Shown here in pieces: positions 8,868 to 18,270 of a stretch of 64,000 nt of DNA (position 1 is the stretch's first letter; every line of letters starts with the position of its first letter). Both the position numbers and the translations under genes were made by a program. The DNA comes from CAZBSE01 sp964578625 (GTDB lineage: Bacteria > Actinomycetota > Humimicrobiia > Humimicrobiales > Humimicrobiaceae), in the NCBI GenBank assembly GCA_964578625.1, contig CAZODQ010000006.1, positions 1 through 64,000 on the forward strand. Reading direction: 5' to 3'. Below the pieces are notes generated by a model. The model was not told the origin of the DNA and made no database searches. It was given only the letters and a program-made list of their open reading frames with translations.

Positions 8868-11021
8868 TCAGATATCAGTCCTGAGAAGACCTATTTTTTT
8901 AGTCCTGGGATCAATATTGCTTACCTTGACCGGTATCTTATCACCTATCTTTAGATAATCCTTAACGTCTTGTATCCTCTTGTTTGACACTTTTGATATA
9001 TGAAGAAGCCCGTCCACTCCTGGGATCAGGTTTATAAAAGCCCCGTAACTAGTTATTCCTACAACAGTCCCTAAAAATTCTTCTCCTACTTTTATATCTT
9101 CAATACCCTTTAGCATCCCTTCTATTTTTTTCCTGGCCATCTCAATATTTTCATCATTTGAAGAGATTATAGAAACCATCCCTTCCCCGTTGAAGTCACT
9201 TACATCAATTTCTTCCAGATCAAATTCTTCTTTTATGCTTTTAACATTCTTTCCGCCCGGGCCGATGATCTCTCCGATCTTTTCTTTTGGAATTTTAAAA
9301 GTGGTGATTCTTGGTGCAGACTTGGAAAGGCTTTCCCTGGGTTCCGGAATGACCTCTAACATTTTATCCAGTATGAACAATCTTCCTTCCCGTGCCTTTT
9401 CCAATGCCTGTTTTATGATATTAATATTAATACCCTTTATTTTCATATCCATCTGCAGTGCAGTAATGCCGTTTTTGGTACCCGCAACCTTAAAGTCCAT
9501 ATCACCGTAAAAATCCTCTATTCCCTGTATGTCCTTTAGTATCATAAAACTGTCATCTTTTTTCTCATCCTTTATCAGACCCATTGCAATACCGGAAACC
9601 GGATTCATTATGGGAACACCGGCGTCCATCAAAGCAAGGGTACTTCCGCATACGCTGGCCATTGAAGTAGAACCATTGGATTCCAATATCTCGGATACCA
9701 GCCTTAACGCATATGGAAATTTTTCTTCATCCGGAATCATTGGTCTTAAAGCTTTTTCAGCCAGGGCACCATGGCCTATTTCCCTTCTTCTCGGTCCCCT
9801 GAGCGGCCAGGCCTCTCCTGTACTGTACGGCGGAAAATTATAGTGATGTATATATCTCTTAAACTCTTCCTTTCCCAGACTGTCTATTTTCTGGGCTTCT
9901 CTTATTGTACCCAGAGCTAGTATGGTCAAGGCCTGTGTCTTTCCACGTGTAAAAAGACCGATCCCGTGTGTCGTTTCCGGAAACAGGCCTACTTCACAAT
10001 TTATTTCTCTTACTTCATCAAGTCCTCTTCCGTCAGTCCTTACTCTCTTCTCCAGGATCATCTTTCTTACCAGTTCTCTTTCAAGCTCTTTAAAACTCAC
10101 ATCAATACTTTCCCCGTCATCCGGGAATTCTGTTTCAAGTTTCCCGCTTATCTCATCTTTTATAACAGAGACTTTATCCTGAAAATAACCTTTCTTTGTA
10201 TTATCGAGCAGGACTTTCTTTTTTTCATCAGACGATAATTTCACAATATCATCCAAAATATCCTGTATTTTCTTTTCTGCCATTTTTCTTACCCTTTTTT
10301 CAACATCCTTGTTCAATTCAAATCTTGAAATATCCTCCCTCTTTTTACCGGCGTTTTTTTCTATGAATTCTTTTTGGAATCTTACAATTTTCTTTATTTC
10401 AGTATGTGCTCTTTCAATGGCCTCCAGTACTACTTCTTCGGGAGCTTCTTTACCCGCAGCTTCTACCATCAATATTGCTTCTTCCGTACCCGCTACTATT
10501 ATATCTATAATACTTTCTTCAATTTCACTGTAAACCGGATTCACAATCCAACTTTCGCCTGTCTTACATATCCTCACCGCACCTACAGGCTCATTAAACG
10601 GTATATCGGACATGCACAAAGCCATCGAAGCACCGTTTATTACTGAGATATCATAAGGATTTGTCTGGTCAAAAGAAATAACGGTAGCAATTATTTGGAT
10701 TTCGTTTCTAATATTTCCGTCAAAGAGGGGCCTTAAAGGCCTGTCGGTCAACCTTGCGTTTAAAACCGCTTTATCACTAGCTCTTCCTTCTCTTTTAAAA
10801 AACCCTCCGGGTATTTTACCTGCAGCATACATCCTCTCCTCGACATCAACTACAAGGGGGAAAAAATCTATACTTTCAGCTGCCTCCTTATTCATCACTA
10901 CAGTTACCAAAACTCCATTCCCGCCAAACTTAACCAGGACTGAATTAGCCTGCCTTGCTATCTTGCCGGTGGAAAATGACATTATCTTTCCGCCAATATC
11001 AACTTCACATTTTCTTTCCAT
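8868..11021 (-). CDS. pnp: Polyribonucleotide nucleotidyltransferase (PNPase)
   Basis: PNPase degrades RNA 3'-5' by phosphorolysis and is a core part of RNA turnover. The 717-residue protein has two RNase PH-like domains (residues 1-140 and 310-545), the all-alpha linker between them, a KH domain with IIGPGGKNVKSI near 560 and an S1 domain ending in IDPRTKKIGLL. The 3' end overlaps the probable 5' end of the M16 gene if that gene starts far upstream. It follows rpsO by 55 nt, the standard rpsO-pnp order. Confidence 0.97.
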   Translation of the reverse strand: MERKCEVDIGGKIMSFSTGKIARQANSVLVKFGGNGVLVTVVMNKEAAESIDFFPLVVDVEERMYAAGKIPGGFFKREGRASDKAVLNARLTDRPLRPLFDGNIRNEIQIIATVISFDQTNPYDISVINGASMALCMSDIPFNEPVGAVRICKTGESWIVNPVYSEIEESIIDIIVAGTEEAILMVEAAGKEAPEEVVLEAIERAHTEIKKIVRFQKEFIEKNAGKKREDISRFELNKDVEKRVRKMAEKKIQDILDDIVKLSSDEKKKVLLDNTKKGYFQDKVSVIKDEISGKLETEFPDDGESIDVSFKELERELVRKMILEKRVRTDGRGLDEVREINCEVGLFPETTHGIGLFTRGKTQALTILALGTIREAQKIDSLGKEEFKRYIHHYNFPPYSTGEAWPLRGPRRREIGHGALAEKALRPMIPDEEKFPYALRLVSEILESNGSTSMASVCGSTLALMDAGVPIMNPVSGIAMGLIKDEKKDDSFMILKDIQGIEDFYGDMDFKVAGTKNGITALQMDMKIKGININIIKQALEKAREGRLFILDKMLEVIPEPRESLSKSAPRITTFKIPKEKIGEIIGPGGKNVKSIKEEFDLEEIDVSDFNGEGMVSIISSNDENIEMARKKIEGMLKGIEDIKVGEEFLGTVVGITSYGAFINLIPGVDGLLHISKVSNKRIQDVKDYLKIGDKIPVKVSNIDPRTKKIGLLRTDI

Positions 11022-11076
11022 TTATATATTAAATTCTCCTTCAAGCCGTTAAAATAAACAGTTTAATTACAGGGCT

Positions 11077-11346
11077 TTATTTTCTTAAGCCCAGTTCTTT
11101 AATAATTTTTTTATATTTACTTAAATCATTGTTTTTTAAATATTCCAGAAGTCTTTTCCTTTTCCCAACCATGATAACAAGACCCCTCCTGGAATGATGG
11201 TCCTTCTTATTTATTTTAAGATGTTCATTTAACTTATTAATCTTTTTTGTAAGAATAGCTATTTGAACTTCAGAAGAACCTGTATCGTTTTCATGAATTT
11301 TAAATTTTTCAATAACTTTTTTCTTTTCCTCTTTAACCAAGGTCAA
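11077..11346 (-). CDS. rpsO: 30S ribosomal protein S15
   Basis: S15 binds the central domain of 16S rRNA. The 89-residue protein shows the family motifs TGSSEVQIA near 22, HSRRGLVIMVGKRKRLLEYL near 51 and KNNDLSKY near the end. Standard length. It lies between ribF and pnp. Confidence 0.97.
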   Translation of the reverse strand: MTLVKEEKKKVIEKFKIHENDTGSSEVQIAILTKKINKLNEHLKINKKDHHSRRGLVIMVGKRKRLLEYLKNNDLSKYKKIIKELGLRK

Positions 11347-11436
11347 CTCTTTTTCACCCCCTCGAAAATGTCCGTACTATAATTTATCATAACTATATTT
11401 TAATTACAATTTAATCAAATCCCCGAATTTAATCTT

Positions 11437-12390
11437 TCAGCAGCGCTTAATATTAAAGTATTTACACGCATACTGCAAGTCTATTTTCATCCTGTCTATT
11501 AGATTGTCTTCATTTTTAAAATTAATTTCATCCCTTAGCTTTTCAAGGAAACTGATTTTGATTTTCTTTCCGTATATGTCTTTTCCAAAGTTGATTATAA
11601 ATGCCTCAACCCACCTTTTCGAATCTTTAAAAGTGGGATTGTCTCCTATATTTATTACAGCAGGAAACAACTCACTTTCACCGCTGCCTATCTCAACCTT
11701 GCCCAGATAGACTCCGTCTTTCAGAGTAATAAAAATCCGTGAGATATTTATATTCGCAGTAGGAAATCCCAGCTTTTTTCCTCTTCCTGACCCCTTGACA
11801 ACAGTTCCTTCTACCTTCGGATTTCTCCCCAATAAATCCCTTATCCTTTTTATTTCTCCCCGGGAATAGTATTTTCTTATATTGGTGCTTGATATTGTCT
11901 CGTCCCTTATTTTAAGTGTAGGTACTATACCCACCCTCACATTAAAAGGCTTGAAAAACCTCTTTAAGAACTTAATATCTCCCTCTGCATTGAAACCAAA
12001 ACGAAATCCATTTCCTACTAAAATCTCTCTTATTTGGAATTTTCCTATAAGTATATCCCTGCAAAACTTCTCCGGTTTTAACTTCAAGAAATCCGGGCTA
12101 AAATCAGCAGTTATAATATAGTCTACTCCGAGGCTTCCAATAATTTTTATTTTTTCCCTGTATGGGATTATGAGTTTCTTATACATTCTGTTCTTTATGA
12201 CATTTATCGGAGGCTGGTTAAAAGTAAGGACTATACTGATACCTTTTATTTTCCTTGCCCTGTTTATACAGGCTTCAATTATTTTTTTATGTCCCCGATG
12301 GACTCCATCAAAAAAACCTATGACTATAACAGCGTTTTTATTTTCAAAATATCTTTTATCTATATTTTTCAGTTCTAATATTTTCGGCAA
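11437..12390 (-). CDS. ribF: Bifunctional riboflavin kinase / FAD synthetase
   Basis: RibF converts riboflavin to FMN and FAD. The 317-residue protein has an N-terminal adenylyltransferase domain with GFFDGVHRGHKKI near residue 26 and SSTNIRKYYSRG near 168, and a C-terminal riboflavin kinase domain with GRGKKLGFPTANI near 203 and PTFKDSKRWVEAFI near 255. It follows truB in the truB-ribF-rpsO-pnp order. Confidence 0.94.
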   Translation of the reverse strand: MPKILELKNIDKRYFENKNAVIVIGFFDGVHRGHKKIIEACINRARKIKGISIVLTFNQPPINVIKNRMYKKLIIPYREKIKIIGSLGVDYIITADFSPDFLKLKPEKFCRDILIGKFQIREILVGNGFRFGFNAEGDIKFLKRFFKPFNVRVGIVPTLKIRDETISSTNIRKYYSRGEIKRIRDLLGRNPKVEGTVVKGSGRGKKLGFPTANINISRIFITLKDGVYLGKVEIGSGESELFPAVINIGDNPTFKDSKRWVEAFIINFGKDIYGKKIKISFLEKLRDEINFKNEDNLIDRMKIDLQYACKYFNIKRC

Positions 12391-12434
12391 CTCAGTCTCC
12401 TGTCATCAATAAAAATTCCCCGATGCTGCATTTT

Positions 12435-13426
12435 TTAACTTCTAAAGACTAAAATATTTCCTGTCAGAATAATCCCTTTTTTCCCGATATCTGAAGCTGC
12501 ATCCTCACTTAAAACCCTGTGTATAGCTATAAGATTGCTGCTGCTGTCCTTTATTTTTACAAAAGTCCCTTTTTTAAGCAAATTCTTGGCCCCGATTCTT
12601 TCGGGCTTTACCATTTCACTTCTTACCTGATTACCGTTTAATATATTTTCCCTGAATTTATCCTTTACATAAAGACTGGGATTTTTTTCAAGCAGTTTTT
12701 CTATAGATATAATAAATGAGCTTGATTTACAATTGATCGCTTTTATTTTTTTACCAATAAATTCTTTTACATCAAAACTGTTTTTTATATTAAAGTCTCC
12801 TATCCTTGTTCTTTTAAGTGTTTTGATCGATGCGCCGCATCCAATTATTTTCCCGATCTCATACGCCAAGGACCTTACATAAGTACCCGAACCGCAGTTT
12901 ACCCTTATTGTCAACAAATCATCTTCCAGGGAAATAAGTTTAATATCATAAATACTTACCATCCTTGGTTTTAAATTTATATTCATACCTTTTCTTGCAA
13001 AATCATATGAAGGTCTACCTTTAAACTTTACAGCTGAGTATGCAGGGGGCATCTGCATTTTTCTCCCAACAAATTTTTTTAAAATACTGCATATCCTGCT
13101 AATATTTACTTTCGCTATCTTATTTCTTGCCAGGATTTTTCCATTAAGATCCCAGGTGTCAGTTACTACTCCAAGTTTTATTTCTGTGATATATTCTTTC
13201 TCTAAACATAAAAAATAATCAAATAATTTTGTAGCCTTATTTATTAAAATAATAAGAAGGCCGCCGGCTATAGGGTCGAGCGTTCCTGCGTGGCCGATTT
13301 TATCTAAAAAAAAACTTTTTTAATCTCCCTTATAACATCATAAGAAGTTGTATCCGGCAGTTTATTTATTAGTATTATCCCATTAAAATCTTTAAGTAGA
13401 CTAGACCTGCTGTTTATACCATTCAT
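12435..13426 (-). pseudogene. truB: tRNA pseudouridine-55 synthase TruB, split by a one-base frameshift
   Basis: TruB makes pseudouridine 55 in tRNA. The gene begins at ATG 13426, reading MNGINSRSSLLKDFNGI and then ILINKLPDTTSYDVI, and runs to VFF, where a run of nine T (coding strand; plus-strand A9 at 13306-13314) puts the frame into a TAG. One extra T would restore the frame into LDKIGHAGTLDPIAGG, which carries the catalytic aspartate of HAGTLDP, then KATKLFDYF and the rest of TruB with its C-terminal PUA domain (about 330 residues in all). The portion from ATG 13058 alone would lack the catalytic residue. Slippage on T9 during transcription, a true mutation or a base-call error could each explain it; since TruB is widely kept, I favour slippage or error over loss. 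Confidence 0.85.
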
Positions 13427-13430
13427 AGTT

Positions 13431-14417
13431 TTAAATATTATCTTTTACAGCCTTTTTCAAATTATTGATTACAGTTCTCAAACTCCCTCTATCGGAGTAG
13501 CCTGCTGCCATCCTGTGGCCACCGCCGTCAAACTTACCTGCGACTTTAAATAAATCAACATCGCTGTCTGAAGTACGGAGGCTTATTTTGAAACTGTTCT
13601 TGCCGATCTGTTTTATTAATGCCGCCACCTTTGCCCTATCTTTGCTTCTAAGCATTGTGATTATCCCGTCCTGAGCAGAAAACGGCAAGTTCAGTTTTTT
13701 AAAATCATTTTCTAGTATGTATGAATATATCAGGCCGGAAGATTCTATATATTCGATTCTGTCAAAAACAAGCTTGATTAGTTTGAATCTTGTCAGTGGC
13801 TCATTTTCATAAATACATTTATGGATTTTTGAAGGAGAAATATCAAATTTTAACAGTTCGCTTACTATTCTATGTACTGCATGGCTCGTATTGCTGTATT
13901 GAAATTTACCGGTGTCCGTCAATATTCCTACATAGATCCCCAGTGCTATCTTGTGATTCAGAAACTTCTTGTAGTGTTTTTCTATCAGTTTATATAAAAT
14001 CTCGGCAGTTGCAGAACTGCTACTTTCCACCAAATTTAAATCACCGAAATTGCTGTTTTTCTTGTGGTGGTCTATATTTATAATGAACTTTACATTTTCT
14101 TTCAGTGCTTTAAAATCTACATTCATCCTATTTTCATCTGCACAGTCAAGGCAAAAGCAGATATATTCCCTGCTCGAAAGTTCACTTTCTTCAATACTCT
14201 TTTTTATCTTATCAAGATCAGGCAAAAAATTATACTGGTACGGTAATTCGCTATTACAGATTGATATCACATCCCTTTTTAACCGACATAAAAGCTGATA
14301 TAAAGCTACCTGCGAGCCCAGCGAATCACCATCTGGATAATCATGGGTTATAATTAAGAATTTCTTATTTTCGTCTATAACTTTTGAGATCTTATCGTAT
14401 AACTTATTTTTATCCAA
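13431..14417 (-). CDS. nrnA: DHH-family oligoribonuclease / pAp phosphatase (NrnA-like)
   Basis: NrnA degrades nano-RNAs and removes the 3' phosphate of pAp; DHHA1 relatives hydrolyse cyclic dinucleotides. The 328-residue protein has the DHH motif NIDHHKKNSNFGD near 107, THDYPDGDSLGSQ near 24 and the C-terminal DHHA1 motif GGGHRMAAGYS near 300. It sits between rbfA and truB, as in many Gram-positive bacteria. Confidence 0.92.
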   Translation of the reverse strand: MDKNKLYDKISKVIDENKKFLIITHDYPDGDSLGSQVALYQLLCRLKRDVISICNSELPYQYNFLPDLDKIKKSIEESELSSREYICFCLDCADENRMNVDFKALKENVKFIINIDHHKKNSNFGDLNLVESSSSATAEILYKLIEKHYKKFLNHKIALGIYVGILTDTGKFQYSNTSHAVHRIVSELLKFDISPSKIHKCIYENEPLTRFKLIKLVFDRIEYIESSGLIYSYILENDFKKLNLPFSAQDGIITMLRSKDRAKVAALIKQIGKNSFKISLRTSDSDVDLFKVAGKFDGGGHRMAAGYSDRGSLRTVINNLKKAVKDNI

Positions 14418-14440
14418 TTAAATTACCTTTTTAATGTTGC

Positions 14441-14800
14441 TTATTGCTTATCTTTATCCAGACTATCCAGTATATTTGATATCCTCATACCATCGTCGAT
14501 GGACTTGTCATATAAAAATCTTATATTGGGTATATTTTTAAGTCTTAATCTCTTAGGCAGACTTCTTTTTATAAATCCGCTGCAGTTTTTAAGCACCTTC
14601 AAACTGCCTACTATTTTTTCATCTTCACCCATAATACTGACAAAGACATCGAGCCATTTAAAATCCGGGGATAACTTCGCATCTGTAATGGTTATAAATC
14701 CTATTCTGGGATCTTTTATCTTATTGTTAATAATAAAGCTTATTTCTCTCTTTAGATCTATCTCAACTTTTCTGGATCTATACACCTTTACCACGACCAT
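14441..14800 (-). CDS. rbfA: Ribosome-binding factor A
   Basis: RbfA assists late 16S rRNA maturation in the 30S subunit. About 119 residues with the KH-like fold; family motifs are ISFIINNKIKDPRIGFITIT and LKNIPNIRFLYDKSIDDG. I prefer the ATG at 14800, just after the infB stop; a GTG at 14812 that overlaps the infB stop would add four residues (MIFI). The tight coupling to infB is typical. Confidence 0.93.
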   Translation of the reverse strand: MVVVKVYRSRKVEIDLKREISFIINNKIKDPRIGFITITDAKLSPDFKWLDVFVSIMGEDEKIVGSLKVLKNCSGFIKRSLPKRLRLKNIPNIRFLYDKSIDDGMRISNILDSLDKDKQ

Positions 14801-14808
14801 AATAAATA

Positions 14809-17073
14809 TCACTTCACTACATAAAATTCCAGCACATCACCCTTGACCAGGTCCTGATATTCTTCCAGCTTTATACCACACTCATAACCAGAGGCAACTT
14901 TTTTAACATCTTCCTTAAACCTGTGAAGAGTTACGATTTTACCTTCATGGATTACTTTTCCTTCCCTTACCACATTTACCAAGTTGCCCCTTTCAACTTC
15001 ACCTTCCAGGATGTATGAACCTGCAACCACTCCTATCTTCGGCAGTTTAAATATCTCTCTGACTTCAGCTTTACCCTTATCGATTCTTTTTACCTCTGGC
15101 TCTAACATACCCTTAAAGGCAAGTTTTATATCATCAATCAATTTGTAAATGACATCGTAGGTCCTGACTTCTACTTTTTCTTTTTTGTGCAGTTCTTCCG
15201 CTTTTTGGGTTGGTACTATTCCAAAACCGATTACAATTGCATTTGAAGCTGCTGCCAGCATCACATCACTGTCAGTTATAGCTCCAATGGCTTTATGTAT
15301 AATATTGATCTTTATATTTTCTTCCTCTATATTATTTAATGACTTTTCTACCGCATCAAGCGAACCGTCGGATTCCGCCTTTAGAATTATTTTTAATTTC
15401 TTTATTTCTGCTTCCTTGGACAGCTCAAAGAGCTCTTCCAAACTCATGATTTTCCTGGATTCCGCAATCATCGTCATCTTTCTCTCATAATCTTTCCTGC
15501 TCATGAGTTCTTTAGCTGCTTTTTCATTTTTAACTATGAATAATATATCTCCGGCTTTTGGTATTAAAGAAAAACCTGTGATCTCAACCGGTTGTGATAG
15601 TACAGCCTTCCTTATATTTCTGCCACTTTCATCTCTTATGGATCTTACTCTTCCCAACGAGCCGCCGGTTATAAAAGAATCTCCTACTTCTATTATCCCC
15701 CTTTTTATAATAACAGTGCCGACAGGACCCAGACCCTTATCCAGCCTTGATTCGATTATGATCCCGGCACCTTCAGATTCCGGATTGCCCTTTATTTCAT
15801 TTAAGTCTGTCACCAGCAGTATCATCTCCAGCAATTCATTCAGGTTGGTCTTCTTCTTGGCAGAGATCTCCACACAAACAGTATCTCCGCCCCACTCTTC
15901 GGGCACCAGGTTATGCTCTGTTAAACTCTTCTTTATCTTATCCGGATTTGAATTCGGCAGGTCTATTTTATTTATCGCAATTATAATAGGCACACCCGCA
16001 TCCTTTGCATGATCTATTGCTTCCACTGTCTGAGGCATAATACCGTCATCAGCCGCCACTACGATTACAGCAATATCAGTAACCTTGGCACCCCTTGCCC
16101 TTATTGAAGTAAATGCTTCATGACCTGGTGTATCTATGAAAGTTATTTTCTTTTTCTTATAGTCAATCTGGTAAGCACCTATATGCTGGGTTATTCCGCC
16201 TACCTCGCTGACCGCGACACTTGTCTCCCTTATTGCATCGAGTAATGTCGTCTTCCCGTGGTCTACATGCCCCATTACAGTTACAATGGGCGGCCTGGGC
16301 TTTAGATCTTTTTCATCATCCTTGTAGACTTCATCCAATTTTTCTACAAAACCTACAATGTGGTATTTAAAGTTATATTCGTGGGATAGATATTCTATTA
16401 AATCCTTGTTTAAAGACTGATTGATGTTAATGGTCTCACCCATATCAAACAGCATCTTGATCATTTCATTTGAGGGAATACTGATTTTTTCCGACAGTTC
16501 TTTTATCGTTATGCCTTCGGAGACTTCAATGACTTTCTTTATATCCGGTCTTTTACTTATTTTTTCTTTAAGGCCTGCCTGTTCTTCCTTGAGCTTCCCC
16601 CTGGCCTTTACCTTCTTGCCTGGTGCGACTTTTCTCTTCTGAATTATTTTCGCCCTAAGTCTTCCTTCTTTTTCTTCTTTATCAAGTTCCTTATCGATCA
16701 CACTCTTGATACTTATTTTCTTCGCTTCTTCCCAATCCAGTTTTGTCTTAGGTTGTTCCGGAGTCTCTTCACTCCTGGCAGCTTCTGGTTCCTTCTTGAC
16801 TTCACCTGCAGGCTCCATATCTTTTTTAGCTTTTACTTTAGTCTTCTCTTTTGTCTTAGCTAAAGACTTTTTCTTAGCCCCTGCCTCACGCTTTTTTTCA
16901 ACCTCTGCCTTGCCGCTGCTTTCTGTCTCTTCCTTTGACTCTTTTACCTCTTCAGCCTTACTATTAACCGCAGACTTGGACTTAACTTTTAATTTGACAC
17001 TGCCCTTTTCCTTTGGCTGGGTCTTCTTTACGCTTTTTTCTCTTTTTTTACTTTCTTTCTTTTTATCTTCCAT
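14809..17073 (-). CDS. infB: Translation initiation factor IF-2
   Basis: IF-2 is the GTPase that brings fMet-tRNA to the 30S subunit. The 754-residue protein has a Lys/Glu/Ala-rich low-complexity N-terminus of about 170 residues, an IF2_N domain (ITIKELSEKISIPSNEMIK near 195), then the GTPase with G1 GHVDHGKTT near 268, G3 DTPGHEAF near 315 and G4 NKIDLP near 368, and the C-terminal domains. It follows nusA by 15 nt. The usual small genes between nusA and infB (ylxR, ylxQ) are missing. Confidence 0.97.
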   Translation of the reverse strand: MEDKKKESKKREKSVKKTQPKEKGSVKLKVKSKSAVNSKAEEVKESKEETESSGKAEVEKKREAGAKKKSLAKTKEKTKVKAKKDMEPAGEVKKEPEAARSEETPEQPKTKLDWEEAKKISIKSVIDKELDKEEKEGRLRAKIIQKRKVAPGKKVKARGKLKEEQAGLKEKISKRPDIKKVIEVSEGITIKELSEKISIPSNEMIKMLFDMGETININQSLNKDLIEYLSHEYNFKYHIVGFVEKLDEVYKDDEKDLKPRPPIVTVMGHVDHGKTTLLDAIRETSVAVSEVGGITQHIGAYQIDYKKKKITFIDTPGHEAFTSIRARGAKVTDIAVIVVAADDGIMPQTVEAIDHAKDAGVPIIIAINKIDLPNSNPDKIKKSLTEHNLVPEEWGGDTVCVEISAKKKTNLNELLEMILLVTDLNEIKGNPESEGAGIIIESRLDKGLGPVGTVIIKRGIIEVGDSFITGGSLGRVRSIRDESGRNIRKAVLSQPVEITGFSLIPKAGDILFIVKNEKAAKELMSRKDYERKMTMIAESRKIMSLEELFELSKEAEIKKLKIILKAESDGSLDAVEKSLNNIEEENIKINIIHKAIGAITDSDVMLAAASNAIVIGFGIVPTQKAEELHKKEKVEVRTYDVIYKLIDDIKLAFKGMLEPEVKRIDKGKAEVREIFKLPKIGVVAGSYILEGEVERGNLVNVVREGKVIHEGKIVTLHRFKEDVKKVASGYECGIKLEEYQDLVKGDVLEFYVVK

Positions 17074-17088
17074 AGACCTATAAATCTT

Positions 17089-18159
17089 TTATTTTTTAAC
17101 CTCTTTATCTTCTTCCTTGGTCTTTAATCTTTCTTCCCTGGCCTCATCCATTTCTTCCTCAAACTGTTCTTCACTCTTTATATCCACTTTCCAACCAGTT
17201 AGTTTGGCAGCAAGTCTCGCATTCTGGCCTTCCCTTCCTATGGCCAGCGAGAGCTGATCGTTTGAAACCACTATCAATGCGAATTTCTTTTCTTCATCAG
17301 TCAATACCTTAAGAACTCTTGCAGGGCTTAATGCGTTTTTGATAAAAGTCACTATATCATCACTGTATTCAACTATATCTATCTTTTCTCCTCCCAGCTC
17401 ATCAACAACCATCTTGACCCTCGAGCCTTTCGGTCCCACACATGCACCCACAGGGTCTATATTCTTTTCATTTGAGCTGACGGCAATCTTGGTCCTGTAC
17501 CCGGCTTCCCTGGCGATACTCCTTATTTCTACTATTCCTTCATAAATCTCGGGAACTTCCAGTTCAAACAGCTTCCTTATAAGGCCGGTATGAGTCCTGG
17601 ATACTATTACCTGGGGACCTTTTGTCGTCTTCCTTACATCAGAGATATAACATTTTATTCTTTCCCCGTGTTTGTACCTTTCCCTTGGCACCTGCTCGTA
17701 CGGCGGCAGCAGTGCCTCCACCTTACCCAGGTCTACCAGGGTAAATCTGGCATCACTCTGCTGTACTATACCGGTTACGAGATCTCCTACTCTGTCCTTG
17801 AACTCATCATACATTATCTCCCGCTCCGCTTCCTTGATTTTCTGCCTTATGACCTGCTTGGCTGTCTGAGCTGCTATCCTACCGAAGTTATCCGGGGTCA
17901 CCTCTACTTCGTTTTTCTCTTCAGTGCCTTCCTTTTTTTCTTCCCCTTCGGTTTCTTCTGAATCAAGGATCTTAAATATTTTTATCTCACCGGTTTTTTT
18001 ATTTATATCAACACGGCATTCATATTCTACCTGATAATTTTTTTTATAGGCGGAAACAAAGGCAACCTTTAAAGCTTCTATCAATGTATCCAGATTTATG
18101 CCTTTTTCTCTTTCCAGCTCTGCCAGTGCTGTCATAAGTTTTTTATTCAACCTGATCAC
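17089..18159 (-). CDS. nusA: Transcription termination/antitermination factor NusA
   Basis: NusA binds RNA polymerase and modulates pausing, termination and rRNA antitermination. The 356-residue protein has an N-terminal RNAP-binding domain, a Glu-rich insert near 65-85, an S1 domain (VGDLVTGIVQQSDARFTLVD near 125), and two KH domains (DPVGACVGPKGSRVKMVVDE near 237, LAIGREGQNARLAAKLTGWK near 305), then a short acidic tail. rimP, which normally precedes nusA, is absent; instead there is a promoter-plus-terminator leader (see 18183-18270). Confidence 0.97.
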   Translation of the reverse strand: MIRLNKKLMTALAELEREKGINLDTLIEALKVAFVSAYKKNYQVEYECRVDINKKTGEIKIFKILDSEETEGEEKKEGTEEKNEVEVTPDNFGRIAAQTAKQVIRQKIKEAEREIMYDEFKDRVGDLVTGIVQQSDARFTLVDLGKVEALLPPYEQVPRERYKHGERIKCYISDVRKTTKGPQVIVSRTHTGLIRKLFELEVPEIYEGIVEIRSIAREAGYRTKIAVSSNEKNIDPVGACVGPKGSRVKMVVDELGGEKIDIVEYSDDIVTFIKNALSPARVLKVLTDEEKKFALIVVSNDQLSLAIGREGQNARLAAKLTGWKVDIKSEEQFEEEMDEAREERLKTKEEDKEVKK

Positions 18160-18182
18160 CTGTTTTTATCAGAATTAAAACT

Positions 18183-18206
18183 AAAAAAAAGTGGGTCATC
18201 CCCACT
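18183..18206 (-). terminator. Intrinsic terminator/attenuator just upstream of nusA
   Basis: On the minus strand AGTGGG, loop GATGA and CCCACT form a perfect 6-bp stem (18190-18206) followed by eight T (to 18183). It ends only 24 nt before the nusA ATG. It could end transcripts coming from recD2, but because a promoter candidate lies upstream of it and none was seen between it and nusA, it may be an attenuator of the nusA operon. Confidence 0.75.
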
Positions 18207-18242
18207 AATTTTTAACACTATTCACATTAAAATTTGGTTAAG

Positions 18243-18270
18243 AGTATATCACAAAATAAAAAAAATACAA
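18243..18270 (-). promoter_or_regulatory. Candidate nusA operon promoter
   Basis: Minus-strand TTGTAT (18265-18270), a 16-bp spacer and TATACT (18243-18248). Transcription would start near 18236, about 30 nt before the terminator hairpin, giving a ~77-nt leader to nusA. The -35 match is weak and the region AT-rich. Confidence 0.45.
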
